From: Streptomyces vinaceus
Lineage (GTDB): Bacteria > Actinomycetota > Actinomycetes > Streptomycetales > Streptomycetaceae
DNA length: 64,000 nt
Assembly: GCF_008704935.1 (NCBI RefSeq)
Contig: NZ_CP023692.1
Span: forward strand, 3,576,001-3,640,000
Reading direction: 5' to 3'
The notes under the pieces were generated by a model. The model searched no databases, was not told the origin of the DNA, and worked only from the letters and a program-made list of their open reading frames with translations. The translations under genes were made by a program, and so were the position numbers. Positions within the stretch are counted from its first letter, which is position 1, and the number at the start of each line of letters is the position of its first letter. Below are positions 8,641-16,184 of the stretch, in pieces.

Positions 8641-9525
8641 CTACCAGGCGAGCTGCGAGATCTCCTCGGCCACCACCGCGCAGGCGTCGGCCGCGGGGTC
8701 GATGAGCGGGAAGTGACCGACCCCGTCCAGCAGGGTCAGGCCCACGGTCTCCCCGGCTTTGGCGGCCGCGGCCACGTAGGACTCCGCCACCGAGGCCGGG
8801 ACCACGATGTCCTCCCGGCCGTGGACCACGGCCGTCGCGATCCCGGTCGGCAGCAGCGCCGCCGGGTCCGCGAACGGCAGGCGCCGCGCCCACTGTCCGG
8901 CGCCGCCCAGCAGCTGCGCGGACGCGCCCCCGCACACGCCCAGCTCCTGCGCGGCCTCGAAGTCCGCGATGGGGGCCAGCGCCACCACGCCGCGCAGCGC
9001 CGGCGGCGCGGGCAGCCGCCAGGCGGCCGGGGACCCGGGCGGCAGGACGTGCCGGGCCGAGGCCCACAGCGCGAGGTGGCCGCCGGCGGAGTGGCCGGTG
9101 AGGACGGTACGGCGCGGGTCGGCCTGGGGGAGGTGGGCGGCGGCGAGCCCCGGGAGGGCGTCCATCGCGGCCGCGACGTCGTCGAAGGTCTCGGGCCAGC
9201 GGCCGGCCACATGGCCCTCGGCGCTCTGGTGCGGCAGGGAACTACCGCGCCGGTACTCGACGTTGGCGACGGCGAAACCCCGGCGGGCCAGGAAGTCCGC
9301 GAGCGGGGTGACGTGGTGGCGGTCGTACGGGGCCCGCCAGGCGCCGCCGTGCAGGAGCGCGACCAGCGGGGCCGCGCCCGCGGCGGCCTCCCCGCGCGGC
9401 GCGTAGAAGTCGATCACCTGGTCGGGATGGTCCCCGTACGCCCCGGTCGCGTCCGGGGCGACCGGCGGATGGGCGAAGGCCGAGGCGGCCTCGGCGGCGT
9501 CCCGTTCGACTGCGGGGTCCGTCAT
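8641..9525 (-). CDS. Alpha/beta hydrolase, probable kynurenine formamidase
   Basis: A 294-aa serine hydrolase. The oxyanion-hole motif HGGAW, nucleophile elbow GHSAGG, acid in HGREDIVVP and His in GVGHFPLID form a complete catalytic set. HGGxW and GHSAGG occur in AFMID-type arylformamidases. It lies downstream of kynureninase and tryptophan dioxygenase on the same strand, so it most likely hydrolyses N-formylkynurenine, the step otherwise missing from the cassette. Start at ATG 9525 (MTDPAVERD). A general esterase role cannot be excluded; the 166-bp gap to kynU suggests its own promoter or a loose operon. Confidence 0.82.
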   Translation of the reverse strand: MTDPAVERDAAEAASAFAHPPVAPDATGAYGDHPDQVIDFYAPRGEAAAGAAPLVALLHGGAWRAPYDRHHVTPLADFLARRGFAVANVEYRRGSSLPHQSAEGHVAGRWPETFDDVAAAMDALPGLAAAHLPQADPRRTVLTGHSAGGHLALWASARHVLPPGSPAAWRLPAPPALRGVVALAPIADFEAAQELGVCGGASAQLLGGAGQWARRLPFADPAALLPTGIATAVVHGREDIVVPASVAESYVAAAAKAGETVGLTLLDGVGHFPLIDPAADACAVVAEEISQLAW

Positions 9526-9691
9526 CGGCTCGACCTCTCGGTAACGCGTGGGACTGGTGTTCCGGCAGAGCGGGACCGTATCAGGCCGGAACAGGAGCGT
9601 CGGCGGGGGGCGCGGAGCCATGGCCGGGATGTGCGGGGGCGGACGGAGCCGAAGCCCCGCCCGCCCGTTGCCGTGACGTTTCGCCCCTACA

Positions 9692-10939
9692 TCACCCGAA
9701 AATGTGACCCAGTGTCCGGGCCGCACGCTCCGCGTCGGCGAATCCGACGTAGAGCGGGGTGAAACCGAAGCGCAGGACGTCGGGGGCGCGGAAGTCCCCG
9801 ATGACACCGCGGGAGATCAGGTCGTCCATGACCGCGCGGGCGTCCTCGGTGCGCAGCGAGACCTGGCTGCCGCGCTGCTCGTGCTCGGCCGGGGTGACCG
9901 ACTCGACCTTGCCGGCCGGGACGTACGCGGCCACGCACTCCAGGAAGAAGTCGGTCAGGGCGAGGGACTTGGCCCGTACGGCTTCCACCGAGACCCCGTC
10001 CCAGGCGTCGAGCGCCGCTTCCAGGGCCAGCATGGACAGGATGTCCGGGGTGCCGACCCGGCCGCGGACCGCGCCGGCCGCCGGGGTGTAGTCCGGGGTC
10101 ATGGCGAAGGGCTCCGCGTGACCGTTCCAGCCGGGCAGCGGGGAGTCGAAGGCCCCCTGGTGGCGTGCGGCGATGTAGAGGTACGCCGGGGAACCGGGGC
10201 CGCCGTTCAGGTACTTGTACGTACAGCCGACCGCGAGGTCGACGCCGTGCTCGTCGAGGCCGACGGGCAGGGCGCCGGCCGAGTGGCACAGGTCCCACAC
10301 GGTCACGGCCCCGGCGGCGCGGGCCGCCGCGGTGAGGGCCGGCAGGTCGTGGAGGCGGCCGCCGCGGTAGTCGACGTGGTTGAGGAGGACGACGGCGGTG
10401 TCCTCGTCCATCGCCGCGGCCGCGCCGGAGGGGTCGACCGGTACGACGGTCAGGCCGGTCATCCGGGCGGCGGACTCGGCGATGTAGCCGTCGGTGGGGA
10501 AGGTGGAGGCGTCGACCAGCATCCGCGTGCGGCCCGGGCGGGCCAGGCGGGCCGCACCGACCAGGGCCTTGAACAGGTTGACGCTGGTGGAGTCGCCGAC
10601 GACCGTCTGGCCGGGGGCGGCGCCGATGAGCGGGGACAGCTTGTCGCCGATCCGCTCGGGGGCGGTCCACCAGGTCCCGCTGGACCAGGACTGGATGAGC
10701 TCCGTGCCCCACTCGTGGGTGATGACCTGGGCGATGCGGGCCGCGACGCCGGTGGGCAGCGCTCCCAGGGAGTTGCCGTCCAGGTAGACGACCCCGTCGG
10801 GGAGGGTGAAGCGGTCGCGGAGCTTGCCGAGTTCGTCGGCGGTGTCCAGGGCCGCGGCGCGGGCCGCGAGGTCCGATGGGTGGTTCGCCGCGAGGTTCGC
10901 CGGGCGGTTCTCCACGTGGTTCGCGTTCGCGTCAGACAT
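9692..10939 (-). CDS. kynU: Kynureninase
   Basis: A 415-aa PLP enzyme that splits kynurenine into anthranilate and alanine. Family signatures are YLDGNSLG near the N-terminus, VGDSTSVNLFKALVGAA (PLP-phosphate region), VWDLCHSAGALPV, and the PLP-lysine region GCTYKYLNGGPGSPAYL. The ATG lies inside the 3' end of the tryptophan dioxygenase gene (8-base overlap), so the two are co-translated. With no 3-monooxygenase nearby, the expected product is anthranilate rather than 3-hydroxyanthranilate. Confidence 0.96.
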   Translation of the reverse strand: MSDANANHVENRPANLAANHPSDLAARAAALDTADELGKLRDRFTLPDGVVYLDGNSLGALPTGVAARIAQVITHEWGTELIQSWSSGTWWTAPERIGDKLSPLIGAAPGQTVVGDSTSVNLFKALVGAARLARPGRTRMLVDASTFPTDGYIAESAARMTGLTVVPVDPSGAAAAMDEDTAVVLLNHVDYRGGRLHDLPALTAAARAAGAVTVWDLCHSAGALPVGLDEHGVDLAVGCTYKYLNGGPGSPAYLYIAARHQGAFDSPLPGWNGHAEPFAMTPDYTPAAGAVRGRVGTPDILSMLALEAALDAWDGVSVEAVRAKSLALTDFFLECVAAYVPAGKVESVTPAEHEQRGSQVSLRTEDARAVMDDLISRGVIGDFRAPDVLRFGFTPLYVGFADAERAARTLGHIFG

Positions 10940-11777
10940 GGCTGCGCGCCGTCCAGAGCTCCGGGAACACGTTCTTCGTGGCGCGCTTCTCCAGCCAGGT
11001 CACGCCGGCCGAGCCGCCCGTGCCGGTCTTGGCGCCCATCGCGCGGCGGGTGGCGACCAGGTGGTCGTTGCGCCAGCGCCAGACGAGCTCCGCGACGTCC
11101 GTGAGGACCTCGCCGAGTCGGTGCAGGTCGTGCTGGGCTTCGGGGTCCTCGTACAGGGAGGTCCAGACGGCCTCGACCTCGGGCGAGGGCTCGTACCGCC
11201 GGGAGAGGTCGCGCTCCAGGACGGCCTCGGGGACGGGCAGGCCGCGGCGGGCCAGCAGGCGCAGGACCTCGTCGTACAGGCTGGGCTCCTGGAGGGCCTT
11301 CTCCAGCTCCGCGTGGACGCGCGGGGCGCCGCGGTGCGGGACGAGCATCGAGGCCGACTTCTCGCCGAGCAGGAACTCCATGCGGCGGTACATCGCCGAC
11401 TGGAAGCCCGAGCCCTCGCCGAGGGCGGCGCGGTAGGCGTTGAACTGGCCCGGGGTGAGCTGGGCGAGCGGGCGCCAGGAGGCGTTGAGGGCCTCCAGTT
11501 CGCGCAGGGACCGCTTCAGCGCATCCATCGCGACGGGGATGCTGTCCTCGCGGAGGGCCTTCGCGGCCGTCTCCCATTCGTGGACGATGACCGTGAACCA
11601 CAACTCCATGACCTGGGTCGTCACCAGGAAGACCATCTCGCCCGGGTCGTCCGAGCGCAGGTGCTGGAGGTGGGTGAGGACGTCCGCCTGGACGTAGTCC
11701 TCGTACGGGGTCGTGCCGGCGAAGTCGAGGTTCGGGGTGTCCGAACCGGCTCCGGAGGCATCAAGGGTGTTCGACAT
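10932..11777 (-). CDS. kynA: Tryptophan 2,3-dioxygenase
   Basis: A 281-aa haem dioxygenase, the first step of tryptophan breakdown (tryptophan + O2 to N-formylkynurenine). Family features are TPYEDYVQADVLTHLQ, the ELWFTVIVHEWE helix, FQSAMYRRMEFLLGEK, and WRWRNDHLVATRRAMGAKTGTGGSAGVTWL, which holds the conserved haem-ligand His and the GTGGS loop. The start ATG (MSNTLD) has GAGGAG upstream. First gene of the unit with kynU. Control is not visible; the 155-bp upstream region has no recognised operator. Confidence 0.96.
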   Translation of the reverse strand: MSNTLDASGAGSDTPNLDFAGTTPYEDYVQADVLTHLQHLRSDDPGEMVFLVTTQVMELWFTVIVHEWETAAKALREDSIPVAMDALKRSLRELEALNASWRPLAQLTPGQFNAYRAALGEGSGFQSAMYRRMEFLLGEKSASMLVPHRGAPRVHAELEKALQEPSLYDEVLRLLARRGLPVPEAVLERDLSRRYEPSPEVEAVWTSLYEDPEAQHDLHRLGEVLTDVAELVWRWRNDHLVATRRAMGAKTGTGGSAGVTWLEKRATKNVFPELWTARSHV

Positions 11778-11932
11778 CGCTGTCTCCTCGACACGTGCTT
11801 CCGGGTAGCGGTCCGCCCCTTCCGATGGGTGAGTGGAGCCCCGGTCCCCTGCTCGCATCATAGGACCGGTTGCCGGGCTCCCTCTATTGGGGTGTGACCG
11901 GCGTCACAGGTGTTTTTCGGACAGTACGGCAT

Positions 11933-11960
11933 GCCGGGGCCCCGCGCACGGGGCCCCGGC
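11933..11960 (-). terminator. Hairpin after the DUF3151 gene
   Basis: 12-bp perfect inverted repeat of GCCGGGGCCCCG type with a 4-base loop (CGCA), 12 bases beyond the stop of the DUF3151 gene, on the minus strand. Confidence 0.75.
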
Positions 11961-11972
11961 CGTCCGGATGGC

Positions 11973-12386
11973 TCAGGCGCCGAGCACGTCGGCGGCCGTC
12001 TCGGAGGAGTCGCGCAGGAAGGTCGAGCAGCGCTCGTACTCCTCCTTCTCGCCGATCGCCCCGGCCGCGCGGGAGAGGGCGTACAGGGCGCGCAGGAAGC
12101 CGCGGTTCGGCTCGTGCTCCCACGGCACCGGGCCGTGGCCCTTCCAGCCCGCGCGACGCAGGGCGTCGAGACCGCGGTGATAGCCCGTACGGGCGTACGC
12201 GTACGACTCGACGGTGCGGCCGGCGTCGAACGCCTCGTCGGCGAGGACCGCCCAGGCGAGGGAGGAGGTCGGGTGCGCGGCGGCCACCTCGACGGCGGGG
12301 GTACCCGCGGCGATGGCCTCGCGGCCGGGCTCGTCGGGGAGGTGGGTGGGGGCGGGGCCCCCGAGCAGGTTCTGGTGAATGGACAT
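11973..12386 (-). CDS. DUF3151 family protein
   Basis: A 137-aa protein conserved in actinobacteria next to fructose-bisphosphate aldolase. It starts MSIHQNLLGGPAPTHLP and continues with a TPR-like helical stretch (SSLAWAVLADEAFDAG, SYAYARTGYHRGLDALRRAGWKG, NRGFLRALYALSRAA). No catalytic residues or membrane segments are seen. The function of the family is not known to me; the start ATG is the family start. It is separated from fba by a terminator, so expression may be by read-through or its own promoter. Confidence 0.88.
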   Translation of the reverse strand: MSIHQNLLGGPAPTHLPDEPGREAIAAGTPAVEVAAAHPTSSLAWAVLADEAFDAGRTVESYAYARTGYHRGLDALRRAGWKGHGPVPWEHEPNRGFLRALYALSRAAGAIGEKEEYERCSTFLRDSSETAADVLGA

Positions 12387-12420
12387 GCCCCAAGTCTGGG
12401 GTATCGGGCTCCCCTCACGT

Positions 12421-12466
12421 CGAAGGGCCCGGTCCGCCGTCGCGAGACGGCGTACCGGGCCCTTCG
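12421..12466 (-). terminator. Hairpin after fba
   Basis: 21-bp arms (one mismatch) around a GCGA loop: CGAAGGGCCCGGT at the left end, mirrored at the right. It lies 22 bases past the fba stop and upstream of the DUF3151 gene. Confidence 0.85.
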
Positions 12467-12487
12467 GTTCGCACGGGGTGGCGGGTG

Positions 12488-13510
12488 CTACTTCAGCTTC
12501 GTGCCCGTCGAACGCAGGTTCGCGCACGCCTCGGTGACGCGCTTGGCCATGCTCGCCTCGGCGAGCTTGCCCCAGGTGCGCGGGTCGTAGGTCGACTTCT
12601 TGCCGACCTCGCCGTCGACCTTCAGGACACCGTCGTAGTTGCGGAACATGTGGTCCGCGACCGGGCGGGTGAAGGCGTACTGGGTGTCGGTGTCGAGGTT
12701 CATCTTCACGACGCCGTTCTCCAGCGCGGTGGCGATCTCCTGCTCGGAGGAGCCGGAGCCGCCGTGGAAGACGAAGTCGAACGGGCTGGTCTTGCCGTAC
12801 TTCTCGCCGACGCCCTGCTGAAGGTCCTTCAGCAGCTCGGGACGCAGGACGACGTTGCCCGGCTTGTAGACGCCGTGCACGTTGCCGAAGGAGGCGGCCA
12901 GCAGGTAGCGGCCCTTCTCGCCCAGGCCCAGGGCCTCGGCGGTACGGATCGCGTCGTCGACGGTCGTGTACAGCTCGTCGTTGATCTCGTGGGTGACGCC
13001 GTCCTCCTCGCCGCCGGTCGGGGTGATCTCGACCTCAAGGATGATCTTCGCGGCGGCGGCCTTGGCGAGCAGCTCCTGGCCGATGGCCAGGTTGTCGGCC
13101 AGGGTCTCGGCGGAGCCGTCCCACATGTGCGACTGGAAGAGCGGGTTCAGACCACGGGCCACGCGCTCGGCGGAGACCTCAAGGAGGGGGCGGACGTAGC
13201 CGTCCAGCTTGTCCTTGGGGCAGTGGTCCGTGTGCAGCGCGACGGTGACGTCGTACTTCGCGGCGACGATGTGCGCGAACTCGGCCAGGGCGACGGCGCC
13301 GGTGACCATGTCCTTCTTGTACTGGCCACCCAGGAACTCCGCACCACCGGTGGAGATCTGGATGATGCCGTCGCTCTCGGCCTCCGCGAAGCCGCGCAGT
13401 GCAGCGTGCAGGGTCTGGGTCGAGGTCACGTTGATCGCCGGGTAGGCAAACTTGCCTGCCTTCGCCCGGTCGAGCATCTCGTTGTAGACCTCGGGGGTTG
13501 CGATGGGCAT
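12488..13510 (-). CDS. fba: Class II fructose-1,6-bisphosphate aldolase
   Basis: A 340-aa zinc aldolase of glycolysis and gluconeogenesis. Metal and substrate motifs include ALHTDHCPKDK (zinc His and catalytic Asp), ILEVEITPTGGEEDGV (Glu ligand and the class II GGxEDG signature), SFGNVHGVY (zinc His) and FHGGSGSS (zinc His and phosphate loop). The length matches class II-type enzymes of actinobacteria. It is monocistronic, with a terminator downstream; a parS site lies about 120 bases upstream of the start. Confidence 0.98.
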   Translation of the reverse strand: MPIATPEVYNEMLDRAKAGKFAYPAINVTSTQTLHAALRGFAEAESDGIIQISTGGAEFLGGQYKKDMVTGAVALAEFAHIVAAKYDVTVALHTDHCPKDKLDGYVRPLLEVSAERVARGLNPLFQSHMWDGSAETLADNLAIGQELLAKAAAAKIILEVEITPTGGEEDGVTHEINDELYTTVDDAIRTAEALGLGEKGRYLLAASFGNVHGVYKPGNVVLRPELLKDLQQGVGEKYGKTSPFDFVFHGGSGSSEQEIATALENGVVKMNLDTDTQYAFTRPVADHMFRNYDGVLKVDGEVGKKSTYDPRTWGKLAEASMAKRVTEACANLRSTGTKLK

Positions 13511-13629
13511 CTGTCCGCTCCTTGGATGTGCGGGGAGTGTGCGATTGCTGGCCCTGACCTGGGGGCGACGTAACCGTCGGGCTCATCTTTCCAGACTCAG
13601 CGCGACACTCCACCCGTGCCGGGTGGACC

Positions 13630-13643
13630 GTTTCACGTGAAAC
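13630..13643. promoter_or_regulatory. parS: parS centromere-like site (ParB binding)
   Basis: GTTTCACGTGAAAC, a perfect 14-bp palindrome identical to the published Streptomyces parS consensus, in the 287-bp gap between fba and pyrE. ParB nucleates here for origin segregation and spore chromosome partitioning. A second perfect copy lies at 62492. Confidence 0.93.
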
Positions 13644-13797
13644 ATTCCGCCCGGCCGGGAAAGAGCAGGTCAGGACCTGTGCCAGGAGTGCCGGGGACCT
13701 AAGTCACCAGTTCTCCGGGGGTCAGCATGCGAGACCGAACAAGATCAAATACGACCGGGCGGGATCGGCCCCGGCGCACGATCGTCCGGCTGCGGGA

Positions 13798-14337
13798 TCA
13801 GCCCAGGTCGAGATCGGCCAGCCGGTAGCCGGTGAGGTACGGCAGGCCCGCCTCGGCGATGGCGTCCGCGGCGCCGCGGTCCACGATCGTGGCGACGGCG
13901 ACGACCTCGCCGCCGGCCTCGCGGACGGCCTCGACGGCGGTCAGCGGGGAGCCGCCGGTGGTCGAGGTGTCCTCGACCACCAGGCAGCGCTTGCCCTTCA
14001 CGTCGGTGCCCTCGATACGGCGCTGCATGCCGTGGGCCTTCTGCGCCTTGCGGACGACGAACGCGTCGAGGCGGCCGCCGCGGGCGGCGGAGGCGTGGAG
14101 CATCGAGGTCGCGACCGGGTCGGCGCCCAGCGTCAGACCGCCGACGCAGTCGAACTCCAGGTCCGCGGTGAGGTCGAGCATGACCTGACCGACCATCGGG
14201 GCGGCCTCGCCGTCCAGGGTGATGCGGCGGAGGTCGATGTAGTAGTCGGCCTCCTTGCCGGAGGAGAGGATCACCTTGCCGTGCACGACGGCCTTGTCCT
14301 TGATCTGCTGCAGAAGCGCATCACGTACGTCAGTCAT
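13798..14337 (-). CDS. pyrE: Orotate phosphoribosyltransferase
   Basis: A 179-aa enzyme of pyrimidine synthesis: orotate + PRPP to OMP. The N-terminal segment LSSGKEADYYIDLR is the orotate loop; AFVVRKAQKAHGM carries the flexible-loop Lys residues; CLVVEDTSTTGGS is the PRPP-binding motif. Start at ATG 14337. It lies alone in this strand run with a short gap to the epimerase gene. The remaining pyr genes are not in the window. Confidence 0.96.
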   Translation of the reverse strand: MTDVRDALLQQIKDKAVVHGKVILSSGKEADYYIDLRRITLDGEAAPMVGQVMLDLTADLEFDCVGGLTLGADPVATSMLHASAARGGRLDAFVVRKAQKAHGMQRRIEGTDVKGKRCLVVEDTSTTGGSPLTAVEAVREAGGEVVAVATIVDRGAADAIAEAGLPYLTGYRLADLDLG

Positions 14338-14358
14338 GACCCCGAGCTTAATTGCGCG

Positions 14359-15144
14359 CTACGCGAGCCGGCGCCAGGTCCACGTCGTGGAGATCTCCAG
14401 CGGGTCGACCGGCGTGACCAGGCGCGGGAGGCTGTTCAGGCCGTTCGGCGGACCGGACTGGGGCTCCACGCAGATGGCTTCGGGCTGCTCGTCGTAGATG
14501 ACCACCCACTCCTCGCGGCTGCGGACCGTGAGCTCCAGCACGCCGGGCCAGGTGAGGGTGACGTCCACACCGTTCGGCATGCCGAAGCAGTCGTCCCAGG
14601 GGCCGGGCTTCGGCTCGACGCGGTGCCCGGTGGGGATGTGGTCGGCGTCCCGCTCCTCCTGCCACTCGGCCTGGAAGTCGAGCCGGGCGTCCTCGCCCGT
14701 ACCGAGGTTGCGGCGGAACCAGGGGTGCCAGCCGGCCTGGGCCGGGAAGGAGTCGCCGTACGTCTCGACGCCCATGGAGAGCGTCAGGCTCTCGGCGGTC
14801 AGCTCGACCGTCTGCGTGACCCGCCCGGCCCAGGGCCACGGGTCGGTGAGGTCGTGGACGAACGCCGCGTCGCCGTCACCGTGGCGGACCTTGCGCCACG
14901 GGTGATCGCGGCCGAAGCCGTGGATGGCGTGCGGGGGGTGGTTGAGCGGGAGCTGGTGGAGGACGCCGCCGTCCCGGAACCGCCCGTTCGCGGTCCGCCC
15001 GCACCACGGCACCATGGGGAAGGCGCCGAAGTGCTCCCCCTGGCGCAGCAGCTCCGTGCCGTCGATGCGCAGGCTGCTGATCCGGCAGCCGTTCTCCTGG
15101 TCGACGGTCACCTCGGCGCCGCCCGCGCTCAGTTGCGTACTCAT
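14359..15144 (-). CDS. Aldose 1-epimerase-like protein
   Basis: A 261-aa beta-sandwich protein of the galactose mutarotase superfamily. The family pattern is WCGRTANGRF, then HAIHGFGRDHPW (substrate His), a second His in AGWHPWFRR, and EPKPGPWDDCF with the later acidic residue. It is shorter than GalM and closer to the bacterial sugar-phosphate/aldose epimerase group. It probably interconverts anomers of a sugar; the substrate is not evident. It lies in a run of minus-strand genes with the downstream pyrE 21 bases away. Confidence 0.85.
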   Translation of the reverse strand: MSTQLSAGGAEVTVDQENGCRISSLRIDGTELLRQGEHFGAFPMVPWCGRTANGRFRDGGVLHQLPLNHPPHAIHGFGRDHPWRKVRHGDGDAAFVHDLTDPWPWAGRVTQTVELTAESLTLSMGVETYGDSFPAQAGWHPWFRRNLGTGEDARLDFQAEWQEERDADHIPTGHRVEPKPGPWDDCFGMPNGVDVTLTWPGVLELTVRSREEWVVIYDEQPEAICVEPQSGPPNGLNSLPRLVTPVDPLEISTTWTWRRLA

Positions 15145-15165
15145 GTGCCCGACTCTAACGACGGG

Positions 15166-16086
15166 TCAGCGGCGGCGGCGCAGGGCTCGGCCGACGACGA
15201 CCGCCGAGGCCAGCGCGAGGGCGGCGGCCGGGGCGATCCAGCGCAGGCTCGCGCCGGCGCCGGAGGACGTGGGGGCCGGGACCGGGGCGTACCGGCCGCG
15301 CGGGGGCGCGTGGTCGACCTCCTCCGCGCTGCGGCCGATCATGGTACGGCGGGCGTGGGCCGCCTCGGCGGGAGGCTGTGCGGCGGCGGCGAACTCGTCG
15401 ACGTCCCCGATGTCGCCGATCTCCCCGATCCGGTCGAGCTCGGGGAGGCCCTCGAAGTCCCCGTCCATGAAGGGCTCCAGGGACGGGGGCGGCACCTCCG
15501 TGTCGAAGACGGACGCCGTCACCTCGTCGGTGACCCCGTCGTCCTCCCCGTCCTGACCGTCCCGACCGTCCCGACCGTCCCGACCGGCCTCGGCCTCCGC
15601 GGCTTCCTCGGCCTCCTCCGCCTCCGCGATGACGTCGGTCACCGGCTCCCCCGCCGCGACGGCCAGCGCCACGAGCTGCTCGGCGGCCCGGTCCAGGAGC
15701 CGGCGCACGGCGGCGGCGGTGGCCTCCGGCGGGAAGGCGGCGGCGCGCCCGTCGGCGCTGCCCTCGGCGGTGAACTCCAGCCGGGTCCCGTCGCCGGCCG
15801 GGGTCAGCAGCAGTCCGAGGGCCAGCTTGACGGCGCCGCTGCCCCGGATCTCCGTGCCCTCGCCGGTCACGGTGAAGCGGCCTCGATCCCGCTCGGCGAC
15901 GGTCAGGGCGCCGCGGTAGGTGACGGTGTGCCCGCCGACCCGGAGTTTGAGGCGGCCCGACACGGGCCCGGACGCCGCGTCGGCGTCCTGCTGGAGACCG
16001 GGTACGCAGCGGGCCACCCGGGCGGGATCGCGCAGCACGGCGCGGAGGTCGTCTGCCGGTACCGGAACGAACACCTGATGCTCCAT
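15166..16086 (-). CDS. SRPBCC (CoxG-like) protein with acidic linker and C-terminal anchor
   Basis: A 306-aa protein. Residues 1-150 form an SRPBCC/CoxG-type fold (MEHQVFVPVPADDLRAVLRD, VARCVPGLQ, GRLKLRVGGHTVTYRG). A long low-complexity segment follows (EEAEEAAEAEAG, then DGRDGRDGQDGEDDG and acidic motifs), ending in one membrane helix (WIAPAAALALASAVVVG) and RALRRRR on the cytoplasmic side. CoxG proteins help assemble or anchor molybdenum CO dehydrogenase, but no cox genes are near, so the role is open. The tail-anchored layout is unusual for a small lipid-binding fold. Confidence 0.8.
   Translation of the reverse strand: MEHQVFVPVPADDLRAVLRDPARVARCVPGLQQDADAASGPVSGRLKLRVGGHTVTYRGALTVAERDRGRFTVTGEGTEIRGSGAVKLALGLLLTPAGDGTRLEFTAEGSADGRAAAFPPEATAAAVRRLLDRAAEQLVALAVAAGEPVTDVIAEAEEAEEAAEAEAGRDGRDGRDGQDGEDDGVTDEVTASVFDTEVPPPSLEPFMDGDFEGLPELDRIGEIGDIGDVDEFAAAAQPPAEAAHARRTMIGRSAEEVDHAPPRGRYAPVPAPTSSGAGASLRWIAPAAALALASAVVVGRALRRRR
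15548..15583. repeat. Four 9-bp tandem repeats inside the SRPBCC gene
   Basis: Tandem units close to CCGTCCCGA (first unit CCGTCCTGA) encode the GRDGRDGRDGQDG stretch of the acidic linker. In-frame repeat number could vary between strains. Confidence 0.8.
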
Positions 16087-16184
16087 GTGGTCGAGCCTAC
16101 CGAGGGGAGGCCCCTTCGTACCCGGTCCGGCGCTCACGAATGGCCGGTGCTTGTGAATCGTCGGTGCTCGTGAATCGTCAGTGT

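Noticed and set aside
7450..9762. Very long alternative frame across purA and the hydrolase
   Set aside because: Arg/Pro/Gly-rich composition with no domain; it is the off-frame shadow of purA and the reverse of the hydrolase gene.
8641..11777. Natural-product cluster using kynurenine
   Set aside because: No synthetase, ketosynthase or tailoring gene nearby; the genes fit primary tryptophan breakdown.
15548..15583. CRISPR-like array
   Set aside because: 9-bp contiguous in-frame repeats inside a gene, without spacers or cas genes. No CRISPR array was seen anywhere in the window.
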